Of a DNA stretch of 33,372 nt, positions 8,059 to 15,792 are shown piece by piece (position 1 is the first letter of the stretch; every line of letters starts with the position of its first letter). The notes beneath the pieces are model-generated. The model had not been told where the DNA came from and ran no database searches. It worked only from the letters and a program-made list of their open reading frames with translations. Source of the DNA: Lentisphaerae bacterium GWF2_49_21 (lineage in GTDB: Bacteria; Verrucomicrobiota; Lentisphaeria; Victivallales; GWF2-50-93); contig MHBH01000030.1 of the NCBI GenBank assembly GCA_001804805.1, positions 1 to 33,372 on the forward strand. The letters are read 5' to 3'. Both the position numbers and the translations under genes were made by a program.

Positions 8059-9081
8059 CTATTCTCCATTCCGCGGATTGAATGCGGATTTATCCTCTAG
8101 TTGTTTCCACAGGCGCTTTTCCTCTTCGCTGGCTTGTGGCGGAACTTGAATTGATATCCCGACATAGAGGTCTCCCCTCTTTGCATTTCCAGCCGGCAAA
8201 CCCTTGCTGCGGGCGCGAAGCTGGTTCCCCTGCTGGGTGCCTGCGGGAACTTTCAATGAAACCGTGCCTTCCAAAGTCTGCACTGGAACCGTCGCGCCCA
8301 GTACCGCCTCCCAAGGAGCCAGTTCCAGACTGCCGATCAGATCGGCTCCGCGCGTCTCAAAATCAGGATGCTGGGCATAACGCACACGCAGATACATGTC
8401 CCCGGCGCTGCCTCCGGCAAATCCGGCATCGCCCTTGCCCCTCAGCCGGATGGACTGGCCTGCACGTACTCCCGCAGGAATGCGGACCTGATAGGTTTGA
8501 GACTCTTCCTGGCCCGTATGGGCATTGGTGCGCCGGACCGTGATTGCACGCATGGCGCCCTTGAGCACCTCTTCAAGCGTAATGAGGATATCCCCTCGGA
8601 TATCCTGCCCCCTCTGAGCCTCTGCATACTGTTCCTGTGTCTCATAGTCTTGGCCTCTGGCCTGCCGGGATCCGAATGGAGAGAAACCGCCGGAACGGCC
8701 GGCCCGTCCACCAAAGAACTGTTCAAAGAAATCGCTGAAGCCAGTTCCCTCAAATTCAAAATTAAACTCTTCTCCACCCGTCCCTCGCCCGTAAGTCTGG
8801 CGGAAAGCGCCTTCCCTGCCCGGAGGAGGCTGTCGGAATCCAGCGCCCTGCTGCTTCCAATCTGCACCAAGCTGGTCGTATTTCCTGCGGTTCTCAGGAT
8901 CACCTAGAACCTCATAGGCCTCATTGATATCCTTGAATTTGGTCTCCGCCGTCTTCTTGTCCTGGGCGACATCGGGATGATATTTCCGTGCAAGCGTGCG
9001 AAACGACTTCTTGACATCTTCAGCCGAAGCGTTCCTTGGCACACCGAGGATCTGGTAATAGTCTTTGAATTCAAGCGGCAT
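8059..9081 (-). CDS. cbpA: CbpA-like DnaJ-family co-chaperone
   Basis: 340 residues with GGAG six bases before the ATG. Residues 1-70 are a J domain with the HPD motif at 35-37 (ARKYHPDVAQ), which stimulates DnaK ATPase activity. A Gly/Phe-rich linker spans about 75-155 (GGRAGRSGGFSPFG). Two C-terminal substrate-binding beta domains follow (about 160-335; ITLEEVLKGA, VRIPAGVRAGQSIRLRGKG, GDLYVGISIQVPP). The CxxCxGxG zinc-finger repeats of classical DnaJ are absent and the linker joins the C-terminal domains directly, as in CbpA. It is cytoplasmic. The eRF1-like gene ends 56 bases upstream on the same strand, so the two may be co-transcribed. The gene symbol is by architecture, not by a search. 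Confidence 0.93.
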   Translation of the reverse strand: MPLEFKDYYQILGVPRNASAEDVKKSFRTLARKYHPDVAQDKKTAETKFKDINEAYEVLGDPENRRKYDQLGADWKQQGAGFRQPPPGREGAFRQTYGRGTGGEEFNFEFEGTGFSDFFEQFFGGRAGRSGGFSPFGSRQARGQDYETQEQYAEAQRGQDIRGDILITLEEVLKGAMRAITVRRTNAHTGQEESQTYQVRIPAGVRAGQSIRLRGKGDAGFAGGSAGDMYLRVRYAQHPDFETRGADLIGSLELAPWEAVLGATVPVQTLEGTVSLKVPAGTQQGNQLRARSKGLPAGNAKRGDLYVGISIQVPPQASEEEKRLWKQLEDKSAFNPRNGE

Positions 9082-9137
9082 ATTGGACTCCTGCTGTGTA
9101 AGTTAGCTCAGAAACTTTCCTCCACAAGCGGAAGAAT

Positions 9138-9563
9138 TCATTTGCCGTTCACAACATGCTGCTTCAGAAAGTGATTTCGGACTTTTGCCGCGATCTGGGG
9201 ATCCGTCATCTTGTCTACAGTTTCAACAACTACACAGCATCCACTGTGATTGTTTTTTTCAAGACGATCTTTCAGTTCATCCTTTGCTGAGCCAGGACCA
9301 AATATCAGAATGGAATCGGCATTGCGAATGCTCGCAATGACCTCATCATAATAAATATTGAGATGTCCCTTGAGAGCTCTCGTGCGGCTATCATCCGCAG
9401 GTACCTGGCTTGGTTCATATGAACCCTTGAGAGGTGAATCACCGGAGCGTCGGAGCTGTTTTTCCACCTCCGATGTTACCACTGCCATCTTTTCCTCCTT
9501 GCCGGTGACAGTCACCACGACAGCCTTCCTATGGTCGATCCACAGCCCTGCTTTTGTCTTCAT
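9138..9563 (-). CDS. Small eRF1-domain-3-like protein
   Basis: 141 residues with GGAGG upstream of the ATG. The sequence starts AGLWIDHRKAVVVTV and ends in a compact alpha/beta domain: YYDEVIASIRNADSILIFGP, GSAKDELKDRL, then VVVETVDKMTDPQIAAKVRNHF. This layout resembles the domain-3-like fold of archaeo-eukaryotic release factors found in bacterial baeRF or 'translational machinery' proteins. There is no signal peptide. It lies just upstream of the CbpA-like gene on the same strand. A link to ribosome or stress functions is suggested only by the fold resemblance and the chaperone neighbour; no catalytic residues can be named. Confidence 0.6.
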   Translation of the reverse strand: MKTKAGLWIDHRKAVVVTVTGKEEKMAVVTSEVEKQLRRSGDSPLKGSYEPSQVPADDSRTRALKGHLNIYYDEVIASIRNADSILIFGPGSAKDELKDRLEKNNHSGCCVVVETVDKMTDPQIAAKVRNHFLKQHVVNGK

Positions 9564-9653
9564 TTACGCTTCCTCCTCATTTGGTTTAATGATCCTAGTT
9601 ATCCATTGTCCTTATACAGGTCGAATTCAGGGTATAGGATTCTTAATGTCTCG

Positions 9654-9791
9654 CATGTTATATCCTGATAATGAATCCTGAAGGGATTGAGTAATACAGC
9701 CTGTGGTTTCAACCACAGGACATATATGGAAAAATGATTCGTCCTGTAGGGACGGAGTATACTCTGCCCCTTCAGGGCAAAACATTTTTGG
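9654..9791. repeat. Dispersed palindromic repeat, family 2, short copy
   Basis: It contains the hairpin GCCTGTGGTTTCAACCACAG followed by CGTCCTGTAGGGACGGA and a CCCCTTCAGGGC-type hairpin. The inverted homologue at 19968-20166 shares the order from CATGTTATATCC through the CCACAG hairpin to ATTTTTGG. This copy lacks the last hairpin of the longer one. It sits in the 271-bp gap 9564-9834. Confidence 0.82.
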
Positions 9792-9834
9792 GGATCCAGT
9801 TAGTATTTTAACCTCGGCCTCCTTCCTCCTCAGT

Positions 9835-10389
9835 TCATTTCCCTCCAAGAATCAGTTTGGGTATCTTTAAAGGTTCACTGCAGATCTGTGCCAGGGATTT
9901 CCTCCAGCAGACCCCGAGTACAATCGACAGGGAGGCGAGAAAAAACACCCCGAATGCAAAGACCTTGCATACAAGTTTTGCCTGCTTCAACTGTTCCTTC
10001 CCCAGAAGCAGTTCCAGCCTGCCTGCATCAAGCCGCTTTTCTCCGGCGTCAATATCGTCCTGTCCTTTGGCAATCTGCCTGTCTCCTTCGTCAATCTTTT
10101 CTTTAGCCTCCCTGAAGCCCTTTCCTGATTGCAGCAAGTCGTCAAACAGAACCAAGAACAGATTTTCTCCAGATCTTTCATACTCCTTCTTCCCATCAGA
10201 CAACTCTATCTTGCCGATCTTCAACCTGAATATACCCTCATCGATCTCGGGCTGTCCTTTGTCAATCTCTTTTTGGCCTTCGGATATCCGCCCTTCTCCG
10301 AAAGCAATCTTTTCGGCGATAAACAGGTAGCAGAGCATCGTCGCAAGAGCCGATAGAATTATGCTCAGCAGAATAATCACCTTGCCCAT
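9835..10389 (-). CDS. Two-TM protein with heptad-glycine helical repeats
   Basis: 184 residues from ATG 10389, preceded by GGAGGG. A first membrane segment (VIILLSIILSALATMLCYLF) and a second near residues 140-165 (VFAFGVFFLASLSIVLGVCW) bracket about 110 charged residues. In that part glycine recurs every seventh residue: QKEIDKG, QPEIDEG, IFRLKIG, KIELSDG, and again DRQIAKG, QDDIDAG, EKRLDAG, RLELLLG. A short break (ENLFLVLFDDLL) separates the two blocks. Similar glycine heptads are known in YhgE/Pip-type and related membrane proteins. The middle part probably forms long extracytoplasmic or cytoplasmic helices; the topology is undecided. It lies 52 bases after the FAD oxidoreductase gene on the same strand. 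The function is unknown. Confidence 0.8.
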   Translation of the reverse strand: MGKVIILLSIILSALATMLCYLFIAEKIAFGEGRISEGQKEIDKGQPEIDEGIFRLKIGKIELSDGKKEYERSGENLFLVLFDDLLQSGKGFREAKEKIDEGDRQIAKGQDDIDAGEKRLDAGRLELLLGKEQLKQAKLVCKVFAFGVFFLASLSIVLGVCWRKSLAQICSEPLKIPKLILGGK

Positions 10390-10441
10390 GATGTTACCCT
10401 CCGTGTCTTGACCTAACACACTTTGTCAAAATAAATGCCCA

Positions 10442-11452
10442 TTACCAAAAACAAAGATAAAACATGCACCCGCATAAAATGAGAAGGGACCAAAATATAA
10501 AATCAATAATATGGGGGGCTTTAATTGAATACAGGATATCATCTGTTTTTGCTATGGTTTTAATCCATACGGGACGATACTGGTCTATGACTTCAACTCG
10601 GCCGTCAATCGCTTTCGCGGCCCTTCTGCCACTTTCAACTGCACCTTCAATGCTCCATACTTGAGCCTGGGTCTTTGTATGTGCTCCATCAAATTCTAAT
10701 TTTGTCAAAGATTTCTTCCAAAAGAATCTTACGCCTTTTTCTTCGAGATATCTTACCCAGGGATTAAACCAGTATTCACTGCTGGGGCCTTTAAACAGCA
10801 ACCAGCCAATCCCGGCGCCCTGCGCCCACGCTGGACCATCCTCATCAGCTTCATGCCGGTGAACAGGCTTCGTAATCAGCTGTTTTCTGAAGAACTCACC
10901 GGCTGTGTGCAATGAAACTTTTGACCAGTCCGAGCCGATCCACGGACCAAAACAAGAACGCCAAGTCCTATTGGCCTTGTCTTTCAACAGAGGTTTCCAT
11001 GCCTGCGCCGCATTGAGCCTGTCATATTCTATTTTGCTTCTATTATTGGAAGTCCAAGTCTTAAGCATCAAATAGGCCCATTTAATGAATTCCCAATTGT
11101 CCATGCTGAACATTCTTGGAATACTTTTTAGTCCCTTGTCATAAAATTGAGCTTTGCCTGAATCCGGAAAAATTCCAAAATCAAGAGGGCGGGACAGTGC
11201 TAAATCATAGATGTTCCCTTTTTCATTGAAAGGAATTTCATGCATTAAATCAAAAGTATTGTGATACCAGGGCCCCATGCCGTGCCAGGAATACTCCGCG
11301 GGCATATTACTTTGACCGATCCGGGAACTCCTGAAGAATCCACCCGCCTGATCGAGAGCTTCATACACCGAAACAGCATATCCCAACCGGACTAATTCAT
11401 GTGCGGCGCTCAATCCGGATATGCCAGCCCCGAATATGACGACAGATTTCAT
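10442..11452 (-). CDS. FAD-dependent amine-oxidase-type oxidoreductase, probably internally deleted
   Basis: 336 residues. The N terminus is a clear FAD-binding Rossmann fold (VVIFGAGISGLSAAHELVR, then VSVYEALDQAGG). The family, related to phytoene-desaturase or squalene-dehydroxylase-type enzymes, usually has around 500 residues. Here the sequence passes from KSLTKLEFDGA straight into HTKTQAQVWSIEGAVESG, the last conserved motif of the family, so most of the second half of the enzyme is missing. The junction is near 10684-10690 and in frame. A hydrophobic tail (FIFWSLLILCGCMFYLCFW) follows. The ATG directly follows the TAA of the upstream FAD reductase gene, so the pair is translationally coupled. 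It may be a decayed enzyme or a short functional variant. Confidence 0.8.
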   Translation of the reverse strand: MKSVVIFGAGISGLSAAHELVRLGYAVSVYEALDQAGGFFRSSRIGQSNMPAEYSWHGMGPWYHNTFDLMHEIPFNEKGNIYDLALSRPLDFGIFPDSGKAQFYDKGLKSIPRMFSMDNWEFIKWAYLMLKTWTSNNRSKIEYDRLNAAQAWKPLLKDKANRTWRSCFGPWIGSDWSKVSLHTAGEFFRKQLITKPVHRHEADEDGPAWAQGAGIGWLLFKGPSSEYWFNPWVRYLEEKGVRFFWKKSLTKLEFDGAHTKTQAQVWSIEGAVESGRRAAKAIDGRVEVIDQYRPVWIKTIAKTDDILYSIKAPHIIDFIFWSLLILCGCMFYLCFW

Positions 11453-12124
11453 TTAGAATGCTTCCTTGACAATTGTTTTCTTATCAACATGCAAATTGGC
11501 CAGGAATTTTTCTATCGCATCCATCATCGGAGGTGGACCGCATACATAAATATTCTTATGGACCTCGGTCATATTTGCCTTGAGACATCCTTCAGTGATA
11601 AACCCGTGGGAATATCCTCTCACCTTTTCATCCGATAGAATATTTATGAAGTTCCTGCCTAATAATTTATTAATTTCACTTTTTAATATGATGTCATCTT
11701 TTGTCCTGTTGGCGAAAATCAACTTGTTGCCGCCAATTTTATTCTTCGACCGGAGATACCTTAAAATGGCAATAAAAGGGGTTACTCCTGCGCCTCCAGC
11801 AATAAAAAGACCCTCTTTCCTGTAGGCAATTGCTCCAAAGACACCATGTAAAATCAATTCATCATTCTTTTTCAGCTTCAGGAGTTCATTGGTAACACCT
11901 TTATGAGAGGGATATGTCTTGATGATGAACTGGAGATAATCCTCATGCGGCAGACTTGTAAAGGTAAATGGTCTTTTTTCGTTCTGCCAGCCTTCTTTGT
12001 CTATGGATATTTCCGTGGCCTGCCCGGGCACGAAGCGGAACTGCTTAGGTTTTTCAACATCTATCTGCAGCACGTCGTGGGTAATGTGCCTGATTGATTT
12101 AATTATAACATGTTGTTTTTTCAT
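11453..12124 (-). CDS. Flavodoxin/ferredoxin-reductase-type FAD/NAD(P)H oxidoreductase
   Basis: 223 residues with AAGGAG ten bases before the ATG. The FAD-binding barrel has RPFTFTS at 51-57. The NAD(P)-binding domain has GGAGVTPF at 110-117 and CGPPPMMD near 195. There is no ferredoxin domain, so it probably passes electrons between a pyridine nucleotide and a separate carrier. Its stop codon TAA abuts the ATG of the FAD oxidoreductase gene, which suggests it serves that partner. The alpha/beta hydrolase gene ends 32 bases upstream. Soluble, no signal peptide. Confidence 0.9.
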   Translation of the reverse strand: MKKQHVIIKSIRHITHDVLQIDVEKPKQFRFVPGQATEISIDKEGWQNEKRPFTFTSLPHEDYLQFIIKTYPSHKGVTNELLKLKKNDELILHGVFGAIAYRKEGLFIAGGAGVTPFIAILRYLRSKNKIGGNKLIFANRTKDDIILKSEINKLLGRNFINILSDEKVRGYSHGFITEGCLKANMTEVHKNIYVCGPPPMMDAIEKFLANLHVDKKTIVKEAF

Positions 12125-12156
12125 GGTAAATATTCTCCTTGTCCTTTAAACCATCA

Positions 12157-12981
12157 TTATGTCTTAAGAAATGCCAGCAGGTCGGCGTTGAGCTGGTCCT
12201 TATGTGTGTAAGCAATGCCGTGTGGTGCGCCCGCATAGATCTTCAGGATTGAATTCCTGGCCAGTTTGGATGAGCGTAGGGCAGCGGCACCGATCGGCAC
12301 GATCTGGTCGTCATCGCCATGGATGATCAGCGTAGACACGTCGAACTTCTTGAGGTCTTCGGTGAAATCCGTCTCTGAGAACGCCTTGATGCAGTCAAAA
12401 GTGTTCTTGTGCCCGGCCTGCATACCCTGCAGCCAGAACGAATCGATCATGCCCTGCGAGACTTTCGAGCCGGCCCTGTTGGCACCGAAGAACGGTCCAC
12501 CGGCAAGATCCCTGTAGAGTTGTGAACGGTCGTTGATCGAACCGACGCGGATCTTGTCGAATACCTCTATAGGCAAGCCCCCGGGATTGGCCGACGTTTT
12601 CAGCATCAAGGGGGGAACGGCGGAGATCAGTGCGGCCTTGGCCACCCGGTTCGTCCCATGTCTCCCAATATAGCGTGCAACTTCGCCGCCGCCCGCAGAA
12701 AAACCGATTAGTATGCCAGTCTTCAGGTCAAGTGTTTCAATGAGTTCCGAGAGGTCATCGGCATAGGTGTCCATATCATTTCCAAACCAGGGCTGGCTAG
12801 ACCGGCCATGGCCACGACGGTCATGGGCAATACAGCGATAGCCTTTGGAGGCCAGGAACAACATCTGAGACTCCCAGCTATCGGAACTAAGCGGCCAGCC
12901 GTGGCTGAACACCACAGGCTGTCCCGCACCCCAGTCCTTATAATAGATTTGTGTACCATCTTTCGTAGTGATAGTGCTCAT
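12157..12981 (-). CDS. Alpha/beta hydrolase, non-heme chloroperoxidase type
   Basis: 274 residues from ATG 12981 (AAAGG upstream); a longer TTG start is possible but less likely. It has the oxyanion motif [11 protein letters not shown] near residue 26 and a nucleophile elbow GFSAGGG with Ser95. The later acid segment is [10 protein letters not shown] and the catalytic His lies in APHGIAY. Sequence and length match the cofactor-free chloroperoxidase/esterase group. It is cytoplasmic. A weak TAAAAT-like element lies upstream and a terminator of the preceding operon ends just before, so it probably starts a unit with the next two oxidoreductase genes. The natural substrate is unknown. Confidence 0.92.
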   Translation of the reverse strand: MSTITTKDGTQIYYKDWGAGQPVVFSHGWPLSSDSWESQMLFLASKGYRCIAHDRRGHGRSSQPWFGNDMDTYADDLSELIETLDLKTGILIGFSAGGGEVARYIGRHGTNRVAKAALISAVPPLMLKTSANPGGLPIEVFDKIRVGSINDRSQLYRDLAGGPFFGANRAGSKVSQGMIDSFWLQGMQAGHKNTFDCIKAFSETDFTEDLKKFDVSTLIIHGDDDQIVPIGAAALRSSKLARNSILKIYAGAPHGIAYTHKDQLNADLLAFLKT

Positions 12982-13040
12982 ATTACCTTTCAAATTTTAC
13001 ATGTCCGTATACGTAACCAAGACACGCACAAACAACATAT

Positions 13041-13062
13041 CCCGAGCACTTTCATGCTCGGG
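13041..13062 (-). terminator. Hairpin terminator after the BON/surface-repeat operon
   Basis: CCCGAGCA and TGCTCGGG form a perfect 8-bp stem with a 6-base loop. On the minus strand it is followed by ATATGTTGTTTG, a weak T-rich tail. It lies 19 bases after the stop of the surface-repeat gene. Confidence 0.65.
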
Positions 13063-13080
13063 AATATGACGGATCCTTTC

Positions 13081-13653
13081 TCAGAACCGCCAGTTGACGA
13101 AAATCATCACCGGCGCCACCTCGCTTGGCATATTACCGAACCAGCTTTTGTTCTGGTTGATGATATTGATGAGCCCGATCTGAACACCGGAATCAGCATT
13201 CTCAGCATAGTTGATGAGTCCGAGTTCCAGCCCTGTCAGATTGCCTGCGTAGTTGAACACGGCGGTATAAAAACCCGTCATGTTGCCCCCGACATAGTTC
13301 ACGCCACTGGCAAGAAATCCAAAAATAAAACCACCTTGAAAGCCGGCGGAATTATGTTTCGTGTAGTTGACCAGCCCCCATTGAAGGCCCTTGTAGTTCT
13401 CACCGTAGTTCAAACAGCCCAGACTCACACCAGCACTGTCTCCGGCGGAGCCGTTGACAATTCCCAGGGCCAGCCCCGACTGCTGGTTTTCACCCCAGAT
13501 GCTGAGGGTCAGCCCCTCGATCGTATCGGTCCGGGGGTAGATGGCGATATCCGGTGTAAGACTGAGGTTGAATGCTCTTGTTCCTGCCATTGCACCGGTC
13601 GAAACCAGCACCGTGGCAAGACATGCGATTAGGATTTTCATTGTTTTTTTCAT
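13081..13653 (-). CDS. Secreted surface-repeat (LA_2272-like) protein
   Basis: 190 residues with GGAG upstream. A signal peptide (MKILIACLATVLVSTGAMA) is followed by short beta-like repeats with the pattern GLxLGxxN or GLxxGxxNY (SGLALGIVNGS, KGLQWGLVNYT, TGLELGLINYA, SGVQIGLINII) and a terminal aromatic residue (NWRF) as in outer-membrane proteins. This resembles the LA_2272 surface-repeat proteins. It lies 68 bases after the cytoplasmic BON gene and is followed by a hairpin terminator, so it closes the three-gene unit. An outer-membrane location is likely but not proven. Confidence 0.75.
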   Translation of the reverse strand: MKKTMKILIACLATVLVSTGAMAGTRAFNLSLTPDIAIYPRTDTIEGLTLSIWGENQQSGLALGIVNGSAGDSAGVSLGCLNYGENYKGLQWGLVNYTKHNSAGFQGGFIFGFLASGVNYVGGNMTGFYTAVFNYAGNLTGLELGLINYAENADSGVQIGLINIINQNKSWFGNMPSEVAPVMIFVNWRF

Positions 13654-13721
13654 TGCTTGTTTCTCCTTTTATCCTAATTAAGTTTATTCCATTCACATAC
13701 CAGTAGCTGACAATCCGCAAA

Positions 13722-14414
13722 CTACTTGGTTCTAACTTCTCCAACCGTCATATGGTTCTTCACGCTTGTCACTCCCTGGATGCCTGTGACGAGTTTTGTA
13801 ACCAGTACCTTTTCGGCCGCGTTCCTGGCTATGCCGGTCAACGTGACCTCTCCATCCCGCGTCTCGACCTTCGTGCGGATTGAGCTGGTCGAGTGATGAG
13901 TCATCAGGGCAGTCTTGACCTGGGCGGTGACGGACGCATCATCAATTTTCTGACCCTCCGTCCGCTCCGCCGGTTCCGGAACCGACACCACAGTCATCTC
14001 ATTCTTCACCCCTTTCACTCCTTCAATATCCAGGGCGTATTCGGCGGTCAGTTCCTTCTGTGCCATGCTTGAAGCACCACCTTTCAGCGTCACGATTCCA
14101 TCTTTCACCTCGACGGTAGTCTTGCTAAAGTTGACGTTGCGATAGAACAGCAAGGAGAGCATCACCTTTCTGCCGATCCACGTATCCGCATTATCAGCGG
14201 CGACTTCGGCTTTTGTCGCTAATTGATTATCGACACGGGTGACCCCGGGCAGATTTGTCATGGTCTCCAGAGCCAATGCCTTGTAGGATTCGTCGGGCAC
14301 AGTCCCTTTCAGCGTAACGACACCGTCTTTGTCCTCAGCGCTTAACGAAAAGTTTTTGAGATACGTCTTGTAGACATAAGTCTGCTTGAAAGACGTTTCT
14401 ATATCGATATTCAT
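13722..14414 (-). CDS. Three-BON-domain protein without signal peptide
   Basis: 230 residues from ATG 14414 (AAGGGA upstream). There are three BON domains of about 65-70 residues, each with the pattern DGVVTLKGTV or GEVTLTGIA followed by GVxxVxN. BON domains are thought to bind phospholipids or solutes and are known from OsmY-type periplasmic stress proteins. This copy starts directly with MNIDIETSFKQTYVYK and has no leader, whereas the 14492-15274 paralogue has one. The two align throughout (KQTYVYKTYLKN and KKTYVYKNVLKN), so this is a tandem duplication with loss or gain of export. It probably shares the operon driven by promoter B. Confidence 0.88.
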   Translation of the reverse strand: MNIDIETSFKQTYVYKTYLKNFSLSAEDKDGVVTLKGTVPDESYKALALETMTNLPGVTRVDNQLATKAEVAADNADTWIGRKVMLSLLFYRNVNFSKTTVEVKDGIVTLKGGASSMAQKELTAEYALDIEGVKGVKNEMTVVSVPEPAERTEGQKIDDASVTAQVKTALMTHHSTSSIRTKVETRDGEVTLTGIARNAAEKVLVTKLVTGIQGVTSVKNHMTVGEVRTK

Positions 14415-14491
14415 GGTGTTTTCCCTTTTAACTTGTCTGGTTTGCCACCAGATGGTGCGGTGACGCACCACCAAGGCAGCAATCCGCCAAA

Positions 14492-15274
14492 CTACTTTGT
14501 TTTGGCCTCTTCTATCGTCATCTTGTTCCTCACGCTTGTCACTCCCTGGATGTCTGTGACGAGCTTGGTAACAAGCGATTTTTCTGCTTCATTCCTGGCT
14601 ATGCCGGTCAACGTAACGTCGCCATCCCTCACTTCGATCTTTGTCCTGACAGCACTTGTCGAACGATGGGTTGATAACGCTGTCTTGACCTGGGCGGCGA
14701 CGGAAGCGTCATCAATTTTCTGTCCCTCTGTCCGCTCCGCCGGTTCCGCTATCACTGCCAACGTCATCTCATTCTTCACATCTTTGACGCCATCGATGTC
14801 TTTGGCGTATTCAGCGGTCAGTTCCTTCTGGGCCAGGTTTGACGCCTCGCCTTTCAGCGTAACGACCCCATCTTTCACCTCGACGACAGTCTTGCTTAAG
14901 TTGACACTGCGATGGACCAGCAAGGCGAGATTAATCTTTCTGCGAATCAGAGTATCACCGCTTTCAGGGGAAACCCCGTCCTTGATCGCCAGCTTATTGT
15001 CCACGCGGCTGACACCGGGCAGGCATTCAACGGTCTCCTGAGCCAATACCTTGTAGGTTTCATCGGACACAGTCCCGGTCAACGTAACAACACCGTCTTT
15101 TGCCTCACACTTGACCGCATCGTTCTTGAGAACATTCTTATATACGTAGGTTTTCTTGAACAACGACTCGATCATCCCGTCATCAGCCTCTGACGCGAAC
15201 AGAGGTACGCTGGTTACGAACATTGCTGCCATAACCGCTGCAGATACCAGATGACATATTGTCCTCTGTTTCAT
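14492..15274 (-). CDS. Periplasmic three-BON-domain protein (OsmY-like)
   Basis: 260 residues, with GAGGTAGTGAA before the ATG. A Sec signal peptide (HLVSAAVMAAMFVTSVPLFA) is followed by three BON domains (about 35-100, 108-175 and 190-258) with motifs DGVVTLTGTV, DGVVTLKGEA and GDVTLTGIA. It is a likely soluble envelope stress protein. It is the first gene of a three-gene unit, with a 77-bp gap to its cytoplasmic paralogue. Its upstream region carries promoter B with the shared two-site operator, so induction together with the hybrid kinase and propeller protein is likely. Confidence 0.9.
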   Translation of the reverse strand: MKQRTICHLVSAAVMAAMFVTSVPLFASEADDGMIESLFKKTYVYKNVLKNDAVKCEAKDGVVTLTGTVSDETYKVLAQETVECLPGVSRVDNKLAIKDGVSPESGDTLIRRKINLALLVHRSVNLSKTVVEVKDGVVTLKGEASNLAQKELTAEYAKDIDGVKDVKNEMTLAVIAEPAERTEGQKIDDASVAAQVKTALSTHRSTSAVRTKIEVRDGDVTLTGIARNEAEKSLVTKLVTDIQGVTSVRNKMTIEEAKTK

Positions 15275-15347
15275 TTCACTACCTCGTTTTCATCATTTTG
15301 TATTTTAAATCCACCCTTCAAACTGCCTTCTCTTTCTCTCTAGAAAT

Positions 15348-15413
15348 ACTATAGGACATGACTGCTCGTCTGCTATGGGGTGGACACCTACTTCGTTATG
15401 GGGTAAAACCCTA
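15348..15413 (-). promoter_or_regulatory. Two-site operator and promoter B (for the BON operon)
   Basis: On the minus strand, 15413-15373 reads TAGGGTTTTACCCCATAACG followed by AAGTAGGTG, TC, CACCCCATAG. The proximal half is identical to promoter A except for one base in the two-base centre. Exactly 19 bases downstream is TATAGT (15353-15348), in the same place as TATACT of promoter A. No -35 hexamer is visible. The predicted leader is about 67 bases. Confidence 0.72.
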
Positions 15414-15452
15414 TTTCGGGAAAGAGGGAGGGATTAACTAGACGTTTATACC

Positions 15453-15720
15453 CATTTTGGAATACAATAAGTTGATGTGTGCTGACTGTCCCGGCTGGGA
15501 CAGGATGAGAATAGGCAGGGGCTTCAGCCCCTGTTGAATGGTGTATTTAGGCGTACCGCAGGCACGCCATGAAAACTATAGAACCGAGACATTAACATCG
15601 CGTACCTATGGCACGCGAACACAACCACGGCAATAAACAGGGGCTGAAGCCCCTGCCTATTTCCATTTCGTCCCTTTGGGACTCAAGCCTGCAGAGATAT
15701 TTCTTATATGCAAATATGCG
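15453..15720. repeat. 268-bp palindromic repeat, copy B
   Basis: The flanks (15453-15509 and 15662-15720) are the inverted counterparts of the copy A flanks. The core (15536-15635, 100 bp) has the same orientation as the copy A core (106 bp). The 26-bp arms are 15510-15535 and 15636-15661, identical to those of copy A. Inside the core are weaker hairpins (GGCGTACC and GGCACGCC). The 518-bp gap 15275-15792 holds only this repeat and promoter B. Confidence 0.9.
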
Positions 15721-15792
15721 TGTAGATAGGGCGAAAGTCCTGGGAAATCAATTTTGAACCTTATTTCCCATTCAATTTGAGATACCCCTTCA

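Noticed and set aside
12157-12981. Non-standard nucleophile elbow GFSAGGG in the alpha/beta hydrolase
   Set aside because: Phe before the serine is common in the non-heme chloroperoxidase group, so it is not unusual.
2717-15720. CRISPR array or insertion sequence
   Set aside because: Repeats are few, far apart and internally palindromic with no regular spacers; no transposase, integrase or cas gene is present in any frame.
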